A stretch of DNA of 64,000 nucleotides, taken from NCBI GenBank assembly GCA_905221605.1, contig CAJNDS010002246.1:1010929-1074928 (forward strand), in the 5' to 3' direction. This document shows, piece by piece, positions 12,201-21,215 of this stretch. The position numbers and the translations under genes were made by a program. The first letter of the stretch is position 1, and each line of letters begins with the position of its first letter. The DNA is from Symbiodinium natans (taxonomy: Eukaryota > Sar > Dinophyceae > Suessiales > Symbiodiniaceae). The notes beneath the pieces were generated by a model. It saw only the letters and a program-made list of their open reading frames with translations, was not told the DNA's origin and did no database searches.

Positions 12201-15200
12201 TTGGCTCCACTTGCCTACTTTTTAAAGGGGGGTTTCCACCCCTTACATGTACGGGGTTAGAATCTACCAATATGCAGGGTTCTGGTAGTCACAGGTCAGC
12301 CCCGCTCACTCCCCCTGCACCCGAAACCCTAAACCCTAAACCCTAAACCCTAAACCCTAAACCCTAAACCCTAAACCCTAAACCCTAAACCCTAGGAATA
12401 CTTCAACAAGATTTTACCACACCTTTTAATTGAAGGGCATGCCCAAAGAAATCTTGGATAAACTAAACCCTAAACCCTAAACCCTAAACCCTAAACCCTA
12501 AACCCTAAACCCTAAACCCTAAACCCTACCCCTAAACCCTAAACCCTAAACCCTAAACCCTAAACCCTAAACCCTAAACCCTAAACCCTAAACCCTAAAC
12601 CCTAAACCCTAAACCCTAAACCCTAAACCCTAAACCCTAAACCCTAAACCCTAAACCCTAAACCCTCAGTCAGGTTCCTCGCGCGATGCGACCCCAGCGC
12701 TTTGTGTTGGCGGCGGGGCTTCCTCTGACGGCCACGGGAAAGGCCGTCTTTCCGGGCATTTCAGGGGGCATGCTAGGGGTTTAGGGTTTAGGGTTTGGGG
12801 TTTAGGGTTTGGGGTTTAGGGTTTAGGGTTTAGGGGTATTTCTTTGGGCTGTCTTTGGGGCTTTAAAGGGTCCCTCCTTCAGTCCCTTGAAATTTGGGGG
12901 CTTGCTAAAGGCTTTAGGGAGGCAGTTGGACGTGGGGCCAAGTGGTTTCAGCTTGTGGGGGGGCTTTGCTGGCTTGAGGGTTTCCCCTAAACCCTAAACC
13001 CTAAACCCTAAACCCTAAACCCTAAACCCTAAACCCTAAACCCTAAACCCTAAACCCTAAACCGCCGGAACCCGTTAATATAGGGGGTCGGCATAATTAC
13101 TAATAGTATTCCATTATGGCCCCTTTATAGCTATACTAGAATAACCCGCCCAAGGCTTCAGTGCCCGGTATTGGGACCAACCCCGTAGGGGGTCGCTTGG
13201 GATGATGATGGCCGGTGAGTTCACTGCCCAAACCTTTGTTTGACGATGAGTTTCGAATGTTGGTCTGGGATCAGAGGAGCAACTGCCCAGGTCATCCAAT
13301 GTCCCGTGGGCATTACGCAAGAACCCTGAAAGGCCCAATCGGTTCGTGTATAAGTGTTAAGGGTTTAGAGTTTTGGGTGTTTGGATTGTTTGGGGTTTGT
13401 GGTGCATCCAGCAGCTACTCTTTGGATTTGTTGTCGCTTGACATGAGGGTTTATAAGGCTTGGGTTTAGCAGATCTTAGAGCACTAAACCCTAAACCCTA
13501 AACCCTAAACCCTAAACCCTGAACCCTGAACCCTGAACCCTAAACCCTAAACCCTAAACCTTCCTCGAAAGTGCGAGAAGGGCCGGGCCCTGAACGAGCC
13601 AGGTCGCACGGGGGGAGCTGCAACACGTGACGCCGCTTTGGGAGGCCGGACGCGTTCAGGTTTTTGTGGGGGCCTAAACCCTAAACCCTAAAAACCCTAA
13701 AAACCCTAAAAACCCTAAAAACCCTAAAAACGCTAAAAACGCTAAAAACCCTAAACCCTAAACCCTAAACCTTGAACTCTAAACCTTAAACCCAAAACCT
13801 GGTTTAGGGTGTGCAGGGTCCCGAGGCTGCCGTCTCAGCTTATGCCGTTTGGGGCTTACTCGTTGGCTGAGCCCAATGAGGGTTTAGGGTTTAGGGTTTA
13901 GGGTTTAGGGTTTAGGGTTTAGGGCCCCTTCAAAAGGTACCTTAAATCCTATTGGGGCCCTTGTAAACCCTTAAAAGTACCTTGAAATCCTATTGGGGCC
14001 CCTTGTACACCCTTAAAAAGGGTCTTAGCTGTACTAGTAAAAAAAGTCTGCTCCTTGGTTGAGGGATATGGGGGTTTCCGAAATCACGGGATGCCTTATT
14101 GTGGCCCTTATTGTAAGGAAATCCTAGTATTTGGGAACTATATTAGGTTTCCCTTATCTTCGTAAACCCCCATATGGGGGTCCTTTTGGGTAGGGACTTG
14201 CTCGGTAGATCAAAGACCTTGCATAGGGTTTTGGGGGTTTAAGGTTTAAGGGGGCCAAACCGAATCGAAGTCCCCAAACCACTGAGCCCCTTCACTCTTC
14301 TGGGTTGTAGTAGAGAAGGGCTTTCTTCGTCCTAGGATTTTGGGGATTTTGGGGATTTTGGGAGCAGAGTCTTGCCCTCCCCCTCACCCCCCCCCCCCCC
14401 ATTTGGGCCACATTTTGGGGTGGTTGGGGGTAGCGGCCCGGAACTCTGAAACTGTAATCCCTAAAATTGAAGGTCGGGAGAGTGCTCGATCCCCACACGA
14501 GCTGAGAAGTTCCACCCTCAACCCTACAGAGGCGAGGGAGCTGCTGACCATGTAGGCTGAGCCCTGAAACGAGGACAAACCCTAAACCCTCAACCCCAAA
14601 CCCCAAACCCCAAACCCCAAACCCCAAACCCCAAACCCCAAACCCCAAACCCCAAACCCCAAACCCCAAACCCCAAACCCCAAACCCGAACAAGCAACTA
14701 CAGTAACTACACCCTGCCCCGAGCCTTGTGCGTTACCAAGGCCTTAGAAGACGAGGGGCCGCAGGCAGTACTGGCAGGCCTTGGCAATGTAGAGGTTTAG
14801 GGTTTAGGGTGTAGGGTTTAGGGTTTAGGGTTTAGGGTTAGGGTTTAGCGCTCAGGGTCAAGGTTGAGGGAACTTCGGGGTTTTTAGGGACTTTAGTCTT
14901 CAGGGTCCTTCGAACACCCTCTCAAGCAGCTTAACTAGTTATAGGAGGGTTCGGTCCAGCTCCAAACTCACTTTGAGGTTTGGGGGTTTGGTTTTTGTAA
15001 GGTGTAGGGCTTCAGAAGAGCTTTGGTTTTTACCTCTGGGCAGTATGAGTATACCTTTTGAATGCTCCAAGGATGCACGCTTCCCCTGTTCTTAGGGTTA
15101 GCTTCCCTTGTTGGTGATCCTTTCCTTTCCGGTCGTACGCAGCGCACGCGCCCTGCCCACGAACGCACGATCGCGCGATTGAACGAGTTCACTAAATGCA

Positions 15201-16017
15201 CCAACTCACGACATGCAAGCGCGCACAGGCGCGCGGACTCGCGCGGGACTCGCACCACGCCTAGACGCTCCACCCACCCACCCACCCACACGCACCCACA
15301 CCCACCAACACACAGACAGACAGACAGATGGACAGATGGAAAGATAGGCAGATAGACAGACAGACAGATCGATTGACTGACTGACGGACAGGCTAGACCA
15401 ATACACACAGATACAAGCTGTGTCCAACTTCTTTGGCCGTCGGTGTAACGGGCACCGCAATGATCTCAGTGCTCAGTGATTCTAACCCCCAAATCCTAAA
15501 AACCCTGAACCCTAAACCCTCAACCACCTACAGCATGCCTGTCAAGATACACCCTTGCATCTGCTCACGCAAGCGGTGAGCGATGTTCATGACACCCTTC
15601 GTCAGGACAGCGAGTTGCGTCACGCACCAGTGATGGTACACAGAGCTCCTGAAACAGCACAGGATGGCAAGCCTCATTGGGGTTTAGGGTTTTGGGTTTA
15701 GGGTTTAGGGTTTAGTCCGACTTGTCTGGAGCTTCGTTGGCCCACGCCAGAATGCAAGCCCCTGGGCCCCTATTACTGCTAGCGATGCAACCCACGAGGG
15801 CCAGAAATCCCTTAGCTGCTTGGAATGCCATGATGCTATACTCCCTAAACCCTAAACCCTAAAACCCTAAACCCTAAACCCTCATTGAACTCATTGCTGT
15901 TGGTCTTTTTTTTTAATACCTTCGGGGATCTTAAGTGTCATTCAACATTTCCAGGGCTGGAAGCCCTCGTCGCCTCACTCTGGGCGGAGGAATTGGCCAG
16001 CGCCTCAGTCGGAGAAG
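6217..16017 (+). CDS. NRPS-type adenylation plus carrier-protein gene, split over tiny exons
   Basis: Read in order, short + exons spell C-terminal adenylation motifs: A7 (GGDLVRGLP, 6250), A8 (QLLGRKDHQ at 6858 joined to VKVRGHRIELGEV at 7474), the LVAYCVP strand before A10 (9592), A10 (GLPLTATGK, 12716), a linker (13603), and a carrier-protein first helix (LEALVASLWAEELA, 15957). Adenylation domains of this ANL superfamily activate an amino or carboxylic acid with ATP and load it on a phosphopantetheine arm; the A10 lysine is present. The N-terminal motifs A1-A5 were not found, so the gene is partial or starts before the window. Exons are 40-150 bp, introns 0.5-3 kb and filled with telomere-type repeats. 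It could equally be a stand-alone NRPS-like or aminoadipate-reductase-like enzyme. Confidence 0.7.
6226..6269 (+). CDS. Adenylation exon, motif A7
   Basis: After GATTCCAG the frame reads MQSRGGDLVRGLP, matching the A7 consensus (R.YRTGDLVRWLP). The canonical TGD is GGD here. A GC donor at 6270 joined to the acceptor at 6841 keeps frame into the next exon, giving LPPGGDMQLLGR; a 4-bp GCCG direct repeat marks both junctions. Confidence 0.6.
6505..6645. repeat. Family D inverted-repeat element
   Basis: Contains two copies of TTATAGTATATTTAAA followed by GGGACC.TAAGGGAATA, and ends AATTCCGGCCCCT. Related elements at about 13078, 19652, 23171, 32835 and 63345 share a TAGGGGTCGGAA...TTACTAAT...ATTCCCTTATGGCCCCT layout in either orientation. 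It lies in the intron between motifs A7 and A8. Confidence 0.6.
6690..6830. repeat. TTTAGGG array
   Basis: About 18 units of TTTAGGG with occasional extra T or missing T, immediately upstream of the A8 exon. A short CCCTAAA-type run precedes it (6665-6690). Confidence 0.95.
6842..6884 (+). CDS. Adenylation exon, first half of motif A8
   Basis: Reads PGGDMQLLGRKDHQ, matching the strand and hinge before A8 (LGR.D.Q). The hinge residue D of GRKD, around which the C-terminal subdomain rotates, is present. The acceptor follows CCCCAG and the donor is GC (GCACGCGG at 6885). Confidence 0.7.
7285..7455. repeat. CCCTAAA array upstream of the A8 exon
   Basis: CCCTAAA-type units, ending about 20 bp before a polypyrimidine-like stretch and the acceptor CGTCGCAG at 7473. 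The same intron carries no large TTTAGGG array. Confidence 0.9.
7474..7512 (+). CDS. Adenylation exon, motif A8 core
   Basis: Starts after CGTCGCAG and reads VKVRGHRIELGEV, an almost canonical A8 motif (VK.RG.RIELGE). Phase 0 joins to the preceding Q. The frame continues as HRSLF; the donor is uncertain, possibly GT at 7510. A poly-G and TTTAGGG stretch follows at 7535-7600. Confidence 0.75.
7854..7895. repeat. AT dinucleotide microsatellite
   Basis: About 14 AT dinucleotides followed by ACATGTACATATATTTATATAAAG; directly before the 22-bp minisatellite. Confidence 0.9.
7905..8110. repeat. 22-bp minisatellite
   Basis: About nine tandem units of TTTGGCCGCTTTATTTTCCG plus AA, with small variations. 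All three + frames are open because the unit lacks stops, so the frames here are translations of the repeat and are not genes. Confidence 0.9.
8200..9420. other. Intronic repeat region
   Basis: CCCTAAA runs at 8205-8295 and 8415-8450, TTTAGGG at 8620-8665 and 8795-8865, short run at 9040. Between them are unique islands. Open frames on both strands at 9144-9405 overlap each other and show no motif. Probably intron between motif A8 and the LVAYCVP exon; a small exon covering the missing residues may be hidden here. Confidence 0.4.
9420..9494. repeat. Family G introner-like element (fragment)
   Basis: Ends with TTACTGGGCAGCCTAG, closely matching the 3' end of the ankyrin-gene intron at 43435-43561 (TTACTGGGCAAACTAG) and of the element at 35625-35683 (TAACTGGGCAACCTG). 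Confidence 0.5.
9556..9624 (+). CDS. Adenylation exon, strand before A10 (LVAY motif)
   Basis: After GGTAG the frame reads VSSVATVCLAG, then CLVAYCVPGGP. This matches the segment between A8 and A10 in which a V.VVA...G..LVAYVVP pattern is usual. The order and strand agree with flanking motif exons. The 3' end of the exon is uncertain. Confidence 0.55.
10200..10350. repeat. AAT trinucleotide microsatellite
   Basis: Interrupted AAT/AGT repeats. The + frame crossing it (9976-10431) gives a run of asparagines. The frame has no other support and the flanking residues match nothing I know, so it is treated as a repeat. Confidence 0.8.
10520..10590. repeat. Family B element, inverted orientation
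   Basis: Contains GATAAGGGGATCCCACTAT and TTTTCGTTCCCC, the reverse-complement layout of the copy at 2419-2540. Preceded by a TTTAGGG run (10470-10515). Confidence 0.5.
10700..10900. repeat. CCCTAAA array
   Basis: Long CCCTAAA run with CCCCTAAA and CCCGAAA variants. It is followed at 10905-10985 by a GC-rich unique island bordered downstream by TTTAGGG (11010-11050). That island is open in two + frames and is a candidate exon between the LVAY and A10 exons. Confidence 0.85.
11080..11270. repeat. Family B-like element
   Basis: Contains GTGTTTACGAAAATAAGGGC, GATTGCCTTATAGTAAGGAC and repeated TATAGGG/CCCTATA words that form an inverted repeat around 11170-11260. Confidence 0.45.
11270..12460. 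other. Intronic repeat region
   Basis: CCCTAAA (11270-11375), TTTAGGG (11460-11560), 650 bp of mostly unique sequence, then CCCTAAA (12320-12395). The frames at 11874-12153 overlap on opposite strands and show no motif. Confidence 0.4.
12457..12667. repeat. CCCTAAA array, about 30 units
   Basis: One of the longest uniform arrays in the window, with a single CCCCTA slip near 12528. It runs up to seven bases before the inferred 3' splice site of the A10 exon. Confidence 0.95.
12674..12763 (+). CDS. Adenylation exon, motif A10
   Basis: Starts after CAGTCAG and reads VPRAMRPQRFVLAAGLP, then LTATGKAVFPG. This matches the A10 consensus (MVP..FV.L..LPLT.NGK); the catalytic lysine is the K of TGK. 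The residues after K (AVFPG) differ from the usual VDRKAL. CCCTAAA lies directly upstream and TTTAGGG directly downstream (12776-12830). Confidence 0.75.
13078..13150. repeat. Family D element
   Basis: Contains TAGGGGGTCGGCATAATTAC and AGTATTCCATTATGGCCCCT. It sits in the inferred intron after the A10 exon. Confidence 0.5.
13603..13659 (+). CDS. Possible linker exon after the adenylation domain
   Basis: Bounded by GAGCCAG and a GT donor (GTTCAG then GTTTTTGT). The 19 codons read VARGELQHVTPLWEAGRVQ, phase 0 at both ends. The position after A10 and the E.L...TP.W pattern suit an adenylation-carrier linker, but the match is weak. Confidence 0.4.
13930..14035. repeat. Tandem duplication of about 45 bp
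   Basis: GTACCTT.AAATCCTATTGGGG with CCCTTGTA.ACCCTTAAAA occurs twice in a row (13936 and 13979), directly after a TTTAGGG run. Confidence 0.75.
14066..14176. repeat. Family B element, best-preserved copy
   Basis: Perfect 12-bp terminal inverted repeat ATATGGGGGTTT / AAACCCCCATAT, internal TTATTGTGGCCCTTATTGTA and AATCCTAGTATTTGGG. Length 111 bp; no coding capacity. Confidence 0.75.
14575..14690. repeat. CCCCAAA array
   Basis: Fourteen or so nearly identical CCCCAAA heptamers, the G-to-A-lacking variant of the telomere-type repeat. It precedes an open island at 14700-14785 whose + frame reads LPRALCVTKALEDEGPQAVL and which is followed by TTTAGGG, a weak exon candidate. Confidence 0.9.
15265..15395. 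repeat. CACC and ACAG simple repeats
   Basis: (CACC)n followed by (GACA)n and (GATA)-like words. Frames on either strand here are low-complexity translations. Confidence 0.9.
15534..15680 (+). CDS. Exon candidate, unassigned, linker of the adenylation gene
   Basis: Starts after the acceptor CACCTACAG, itself preceded by CCCTAAA-type units, and stays open for 49 codons (HACQDTPLHLLTQAVSDVHD, then TLRQDSELRHAPVMV) into a TTTAGGG run. Composition is that of a globular protein. Its place between the A10 and carrier-helix exons suggests it belongs to the same gene, but I recognise no motif. Confidence 0.45.
15955..16017 (+). CDS. Carrier-protein exon, first helix
   Basis: A strong polypyrimidine tract and acceptor (TTCAACATTTCCAG) precede a frame reading LEALVASLWAEELASASVGE. 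This matches the first helix of peptidyl carrier domains (L...VA.IW.EVLG...VG). CCCTAAA lies upstream (15842-15885) and TTTAGGG-like sequence downstream. The serine-bearing GG(H/D)S core should be on the next exon; a weak candidate (SLLGSALCSLG) follows an acceptor at about 17199. Confidence 0.6.
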
Positions 16018-16114
16018 GAGTTGGGGGTTTTAGGGTATTATAGGGTTTAGAGGGGGGGGGGGTGGGGGCGGGGTGCAGATTTTGAGGTTGTCGGTTAGAT
16101 TCATTGGCATTTGA

Positions 16115-16305
16115 GGGTTTAGGGTTGATGAGCTTATTCTACAAGGAATTTGGCTTATATTTGGTTCATTGCCAGGCTTGTTTTTGGTGTCTGAGGTGTC
16201 CATGGTTTAGGGTTTAGGATTGATAAGCTCATTCTACAGGGAATTTGGCTTATTTTGGGTTCGTTCCAAGGCTTGTTTTTGGTGTCTGAGGTTTCAGGGT
16301 TTAGG
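16115..16305. repeat. Tandem duplication of about 95 bp
   Basis: Two copies of a unit holding GATGAGCTTATTCTACA, GGAATTTGGCTTAT and GCTTGTTTTTGGTGTCTGAG (period 94-95). Each copy ends in TTTAGG. Confidence 0.85.
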
Positions 16306-16309
16306 CCTT

Positions 16310-16730
16310 GGGGTTCAAGGCTAGCTGGAGCATTTGCAACGCAAGGGCATCGTTTAGTGTATCTCGGTTGAACTTGCTGTATGGTTTAGGGCTTTCAACG
16401 GTGCCTGTTCGAGTGCTTTGCTGTAGCCAGAAGCTCGTTCTCTGGCCTCCCTGTTCGTTGTTGCTGCAGTTCTGCCCTCTGCTGGGGGGAGCACAGGCCT
16501 ATATATCCCCCAGGAGGGCACTAAACATATCGTTTTGATTAAGGTTCTAAGGGGAGTATAGAGACGCTGTCAATAGGTACCTAGGGACGGTGGACCCAAG
16601 CCAAGCTGGCCACAAAACCTGCACTGGGTTTTTGGAGTACTGTACTTCAACACATTTTTTGGTCCTGGGTTCCTATTACAGCTACTTATACGTACAAATA
16701 CAAATTTTCCAGGGTCTACTCCAAAGTAGG
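16310..16730. other. Unique sequence, no assigned gene
   Basis: A + frame of 76 codons (16308-16538) and an opposing minus frame are both open; neither shows a motif. The remainder resembles inverted-repeat element debris (GGTCCTGGGTTCC, TACTTATACGTAC). Confidence 0.4.
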
Positions 16731-16769
16731 CAACCCTAAACCCTCAACCCTGAACCCCAAACCCTAAAC

Positions 16770-17150
16770 CCTAAACCCTACTAAACCCTACTAAACCCTA
16801 AACCCTAAACCCTAAACCCTAAACCCTAAACCCTAAACCCTAAACCCTAAACCCTAAACCCTAAACCCTAAACCCTAAACCCTAACCCAGGCCCAGCCGC
16901 TTCGCAGCATCAGCCGGCGATCCCACTTCCTGGACCCCCAGCTGGCTCCAGCTGTTCGGTTGTGTTGTTTAGGTGTATGCTGAGGGGTGGGTTTAGGGTT
17001 AGGGTTTAGGGTTTAGGGTTTAGGGTTTAGGGTTTAGGGTTTAGGGTTTAGGGTTTAGGGTTTAGGGTTTAGGGTTTAGGGTTTAGGGTTTAGGGTTTAG
17101 GGTCTAGGGTCTAGGGTCTAGGGTTTAGGGTTTAGGGTTTAGGGTTTGCT
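16770..17150. repeat. Facing CCCTAAA and TTTAGGG arrays around an exon-like island
   Basis: CCCTAAA (16770-16886), then about 95 bp of unique GC-rich sequence, then TTTAGGG (16988-17150) with three TCTAGGG variants. The unique island is open in + frames, the clearest example of a short sequence capped by outward-facing telomere-type arrays. Confidence 0.9.
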
Positions 17151-17249
17151 CTAGAACAACCGCCACAATCCTCACCTTTTGACCCAGTTTTTCCAGATTC
17201 GCTGCTGGGCTCCGCTTTGTGCTCTCTGGGGGGGGGGGGGGGCACGTGT

Positions 17250-17335
17250 GCGGCTTCATCGTATCAAGGGTCAGAAAGACCCTGTCGCAACAGCACAAGT
17301 TTCTGGCAGCGCAGGTAGTTCAACGCTTCAAGGTT
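17250..17335 (+). CDS. Exon candidate, unassigned
   Basis: Open + frame reading VCGFIVSRVRKTLSQQHKFL, then AAQVVQRF, ending at a GT donor (TTCAAG then GTTAGC). It could be the distal part of the carrier domain that starts at 15955 but has no diagnostic motif. Confidence 0.3.
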
Positions 17336-18314
17336 AGCGTGTGGGGCGTTTGGCACGGGATCTGGATGGTTTTGGGCTGAGGTTTTTGGGCCCCATGTAG
17401 GGGTTTTAGGGCTAACCCTGAACTCCAACGCCGCAGAAGCTTTGGGATGCTCACGAAGTTGTGCTTTATGGTTTAGGGCTGCTTATATTATGGTCAATTC
17501 TCAAAATTTTGGTGGCTTTTTGGGTAGCCTGGATTGAGGCCGCCGTAGAAATGGAGCCTCAAAACGGACCATAATGAGCAAATCGTTTTAGGGGCATCGC
17601 GTGGCTCATGAGTCGTTGGAGCTGGAGCTCTAAGTCCCGGAAGTGTAGCGCAACTTTACTTCCCAAAGGCTCGTTTCTAAGTTAAACTTGGGGTTTGTAT
17701 TTCCCGAACTGCAACTATCCATGAGACTTCACGTAAGGCCCGCACCCCACGCTCGAAACTATAAGCCCCGTGAACCTTCAAACGCTGTAGGGCACCCTGT
17801 CCCAGAAAATCGGCGCTTGGTCGTTGGGGGCTTGGTTGCTTTGTCTTCAAAACCCTTCAACCCCTCAACCCTAAACCCTGAACTCCTTAACTCCTAAACC
17901 CCTAAACCCTTAACTCCTAAACCCTTAACCCTTAACTCCTAAAGCCCCTAAACCCCAAAGCCTCAACCCTCAGCCTGGGCCTGCGTCTTTGGTCCGAACA
18001 GCAGCATTGATGCAGACTCGGATGCTGCTCCCCCTAAAATTTCGAATGTATGGTTTTTGGGGAGGTTATTCTAGTAGAACTATATAGGCCCGAAGCCCTA
18101 TAAACCCTAAAATCCACTGGCTCTTCGCAGTGATTTCGGGCTTTCGGCGAGGTTCGGCGATGTGTGGGGCCGAAAGAGTTTCAATACGCAGGGTTTTGGA
18201 GGGGGGTTACTATCGTAAAACCATACAGGGAGTGGCTACATGGCTGGTGTGAAAGTTAGGCGCAATTCTATGCTGCCAAGAGAAGCCCAAGAAGGAACCC
18301 TAATTGTGGGATCG

Positions 18315-18415
18315 CAAGCCCTAAACCCTAAACCCTAAACCCTAAACCCTACACCCTAAACCCTACACCCTAAACCCTAAACCCTAAACCCTACACCCTA
18401 AACCCCAAACCCCTA
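18315..18415. repeat. CCCTAAA/CCCTACA array
   Basis: CCCTAAA with interspersed CCCTACA units, ending in CCCCTAG at the start of the next exon candidate. Confidence 0.9.
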
Positions 18416-18419
18416 GAGC

Positions 18420-18490
18420 GATGGAAGAGTCCGAGCACAGCGCGGAGAGCGACGACAGTGGCTCGCCGGAAGCAGTCTGCGGGGCCCGGG
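18420..18490 (+). CDS. Exon candidate, acidic serine-rich peptide
   Basis: Open frame reading MEESEHSAESDDSGSPEAVC, bounded by CCCTAAA upstream and TTTAGGG downstream. Acidic/serine-rich composition suggests a disordered segment. No family recognised. Confidence 0.35.
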
Positions 18491-19159
18491 TTTAGGGTTT
18501 AAGTTTGGGGTTTAGTAGGGCTATCCCTAAACCCTAAACCCTAAACCCTAAACCCTTGGGTTGTCAAGACGTAGCAGCGGAGCTTGGGCCCCAAACCCTA
18601 CACCCTCCCCAGCCACCGACACCGGCCCAAGGGATTACTATCCTTGCGGGTAGAAGTATCTAGCCTTCGAAGAAGGGCTTGGGGTTTGGGGTTTGGGGTT
18701 TAGGGTTTAGGGTTTAGGGTTTAGGGTTTAGGGGTGCATGGAGGTTTAGTGCCGGGTTTGCAGACGACAGCTCCGGGCCCAAAGACCCCTTCAACGGCAA
18801 TAAGCAATAATGCTTCAACAAGGCCTCTCATAAACGGTTCAGGACTTATGGTTTTAGGGTTTGGGGTTTCGGTGTCCGGGTTTAGGGGCCCTAGGCCCTA
18901 AACCCTAAACCCTCAACTGACCCCCAATGCCTAGACCCGAGCCCCTCGTCAACTTCAACTTTCAACTTCGACATGAAGCCCCGCAATCCGGGTGCACGCC
19001 CCTGGCCCTTCAAAAGTTCTGGAAACTATCCAAGCAACCTAAGTAGGCAACCCTAAGCCCTAAGCCCTAAGCCCTAAGCCCTAAACCCTAAACCCTAAAC
19101 CCTAAACCCTGAGGGCACGAAATTGGGGGTGCTACTTTCTAGATTCTCGACCGACCAGG

Positions 19160-19205
19160 GGACCAGGCTCCAACCGGCGGTGGCTGAAGACTTTGGGTCG
19201 GAAGG
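19160..19205 (+). CDS. Exon candidate, unassigned
   Basis: After CGACCGACCAG the frame reads GTRLQPAVAEDFGSE and runs into a TTTAGGG array (19205-19350). CCCTAAA lies upstream (19045-19110). Confidence 0.3.
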
Positions 19206-19479
19206 TTTAGGGTTCAGGGTTTAGGGTTTAGGGTTTAGGGTTTAGGGTTTAGGGTTTAGGGTTCAGGTTTAGGGTTTAGGGTTTAGGGTTTAGGTTTAGG
19301 GTTTAGGGTTTAGGGTTTAGGGTTTAGGGTTTAGGGTTTAGGGTTTAGGTATAGGGTCTTACGCGCCCTATAAGCCCTGCACCCTAAGCCCTAAGCCCGA
19401 ACTTCGCAGTGCTTGAGGGGTTTAGGGCTCACAAGGGCGTTGAAAGGGAGCCCCTACGGCCTCAAGGCCCACATTCTGA

Positions 19480-20095
19480 TCCCTAAACCCTAAACCCTAA
19501 ACCCTAAACCCCAAACCCTAAACCCTGAACCCTAAACCCTAAACCCAAAACCCTAAACCCTAAACCCCAAACCCCAAGCCCTAAACCCTAACCCTAAACC
19601 CTAAACCCTAAGCCCTGGAGCTTCGGGCTCCCCTTGGGAGCTGGGGAATCAGGCACCATAATACAGGGGTCGGAAGAATTGCTAATCGTATTCCCTTCTA
19701 CCAGTTATCCTTTAGTTAGCTCCCAAAACCCTACGTATTCTATATTAATGCCGCTATACTACCGAAGTCCCGAAACTCCCCTCGAAGAGCCAGTGATTGC
19801 AGGGTCAAGACTCTGTGGCCCCTTGGAGTTTTGGGTTTTCGGACCCATGGTTCATGGAAACTCGTAGAGGGCTTAGGGGGTTTAGGGTTCAGGGTTTAGG
19901 GCTTAGGAGGTTCAGGGTTTAGGGTTTGGGGTTTGGGGTTTAGGGGTTTGTGGTTTAGGTTTTGGGTTTAGGGTTTAGGGCTTAGGGTTTAGGGGTCTAA
20001 GGTTGAGGGTCTGGGGCTTAGGGTTCAAGGGGTTTGGGGTTTAATTAGGGGGATTTAGGGTTTAGGGGGGTTTAGGGGTTCAGGCGGTTTAGGGT
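19480..20095. repeat. CCCTAAA, family D element, then TTTAGGG
   Basis: CCCTAAA at 19480-19615, a family D element at about 19652-19775 (AGGGGTCGGAAGAATTGCTA and CGTATTCCCTT), then degenerate TTTAGGG/TTTGGGG units at 19865-20095. Confidence 0.8.
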
Positions 20096-20104
20096 TGAGA
20101 GTTC

Positions 20105-20194
20105 TTTCTTCTGTTCGGAGTCGAGGTCCGGGCTCAGCGCCCGCCCCAGCAGTCGAGCCGTGGAAGCCCGTGAAGGCGCGAGAGCTTTCTCCAG
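20105..20194 (+). CDS. Exon candidate ending at a GT donor
   Basis: GC-rich island open in two + frames; one reads SAPAPAVEPWKPVKARELSP. It ends at CTCCAG followed by GTAGGC, a good 5' splice site. No domain is recognised. Confidence 0.3.
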
Positions 20195-20195
20195 G

Positions 20196-20400
20196 TAGGC
20201 CCTTGGCCCTTGGGACATTTCATGGTTTCACTTCTTTCGTTTAAGAGGATCAGGTTTAGGAATTTTGTTCAGAAGGTTTAAGGGAGGCCCTTGGCCCTTG
20301 GGACATTTCATGGTTTCACTTCTTGGGTTTAAGAGGATCAGATTTAGGAATTTTGTTCAGAGGGTTGAAAGGGCCCTCCTAGGTTTCTTGGGTTGAAGAG
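20196..20400. repeat. Tandem duplication, 88-bp unit
   Basis: AGGCCCTTGGCCCTTGGGAC and CATTTCATGGTTTCACTTCT recur with a period of 88 bp; a third, shortened copy follows at 20373. A related copy lies at 57541-57640 (AGGTAGGCCCTTGGGTCATG), so this is a dispersed family. Confidence 0.85.
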
Positions 20401-20798
20401 GATCACGGTTTAGGGTTTAGGGTTTAGGGTTTAGGGATCATGTTTGGGGGGGGGGGGGGGTATTTTTTCAGAGGGTTTATGGGGCCACCTCGTGCATTCG
20501 CGCCATGCTTTGAGGGCTCCGGGGCTTATGATTTATCAACTCAGTGGGCTTTTGTGCTGATTCAGTGAATCTTCTCTAAGACTGTAGTTTTTGCCATGTG
20601 AAACTCGGTTACGCGTCATTCGTTGCGATGCTCATGATCTCTCATTTTGCTCTTTATTCTACTCATAGCCCCGGTCGTAACTGGCCACCTCCATGCAGAA
20701 TTTGGTTGGGCTCTCTAAACCCTAAACCCTAAACCCTAAACCCTAAACCCTAAACCCTAAACCCTAAAGCCCTCAGCAGTTCTCCTCAGCCCCTTAAG

Positions 20799-20850
20799 TC
20801 CTCGTGCAGCAGGAGCGATGGAGGATGCAACTCCTCGACGGCTGTAGGTG
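20799..20850 (+). CDS. Exon candidate, unassigned
   Basis: Between CCCTAAA (20715-20775) and TTTAGG-type units (20865-20930), a frame reads QQERWRMQLLDGC. This loosely recalls the YW..QL.G segment of condensation domains, but it is too short to assign. Confidence 0.2.
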
Positions 20851-21099
20851 GCCCGTCCTTTGTTGCGGTTTAGGGTTTAGGCTTTAGGCTGTAGGCTTTA
20901 GGCTTTAGGGTGTAGGCTTTAGGCTTTTGGCTTGGGACCCTCACGGGTTTCAGGGCCTAGGGCTTAGGATCAAGCCTGCTGACCCTAGCTAAACCCAACC
21001 CCACCACAGGCTCCTCCGTCGAACCGAACCAGAGACCCCGATACCCCACGCTGAAGGCCTAATTCTACCTTGCAGATCATCTTCGGATGGGCTCAGGGT

Positions 21100-21215
21100 T
21101 TAGCGTTGAGCGTTTGGTTTAGGGTTTAGGGTTTAGGGTTTAGGGTTTAGGGTTTAGGGTTTAGGGTTTAGGGTTTAGGGTTTGGAGTTTAGGGTGTAGG
21201 GTTTAGGGTTTGGGC
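21100..21215. repeat. TTTAGGG array
   Basis: About 13 units with three variants at its 3' end. Confidence 0.95.
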
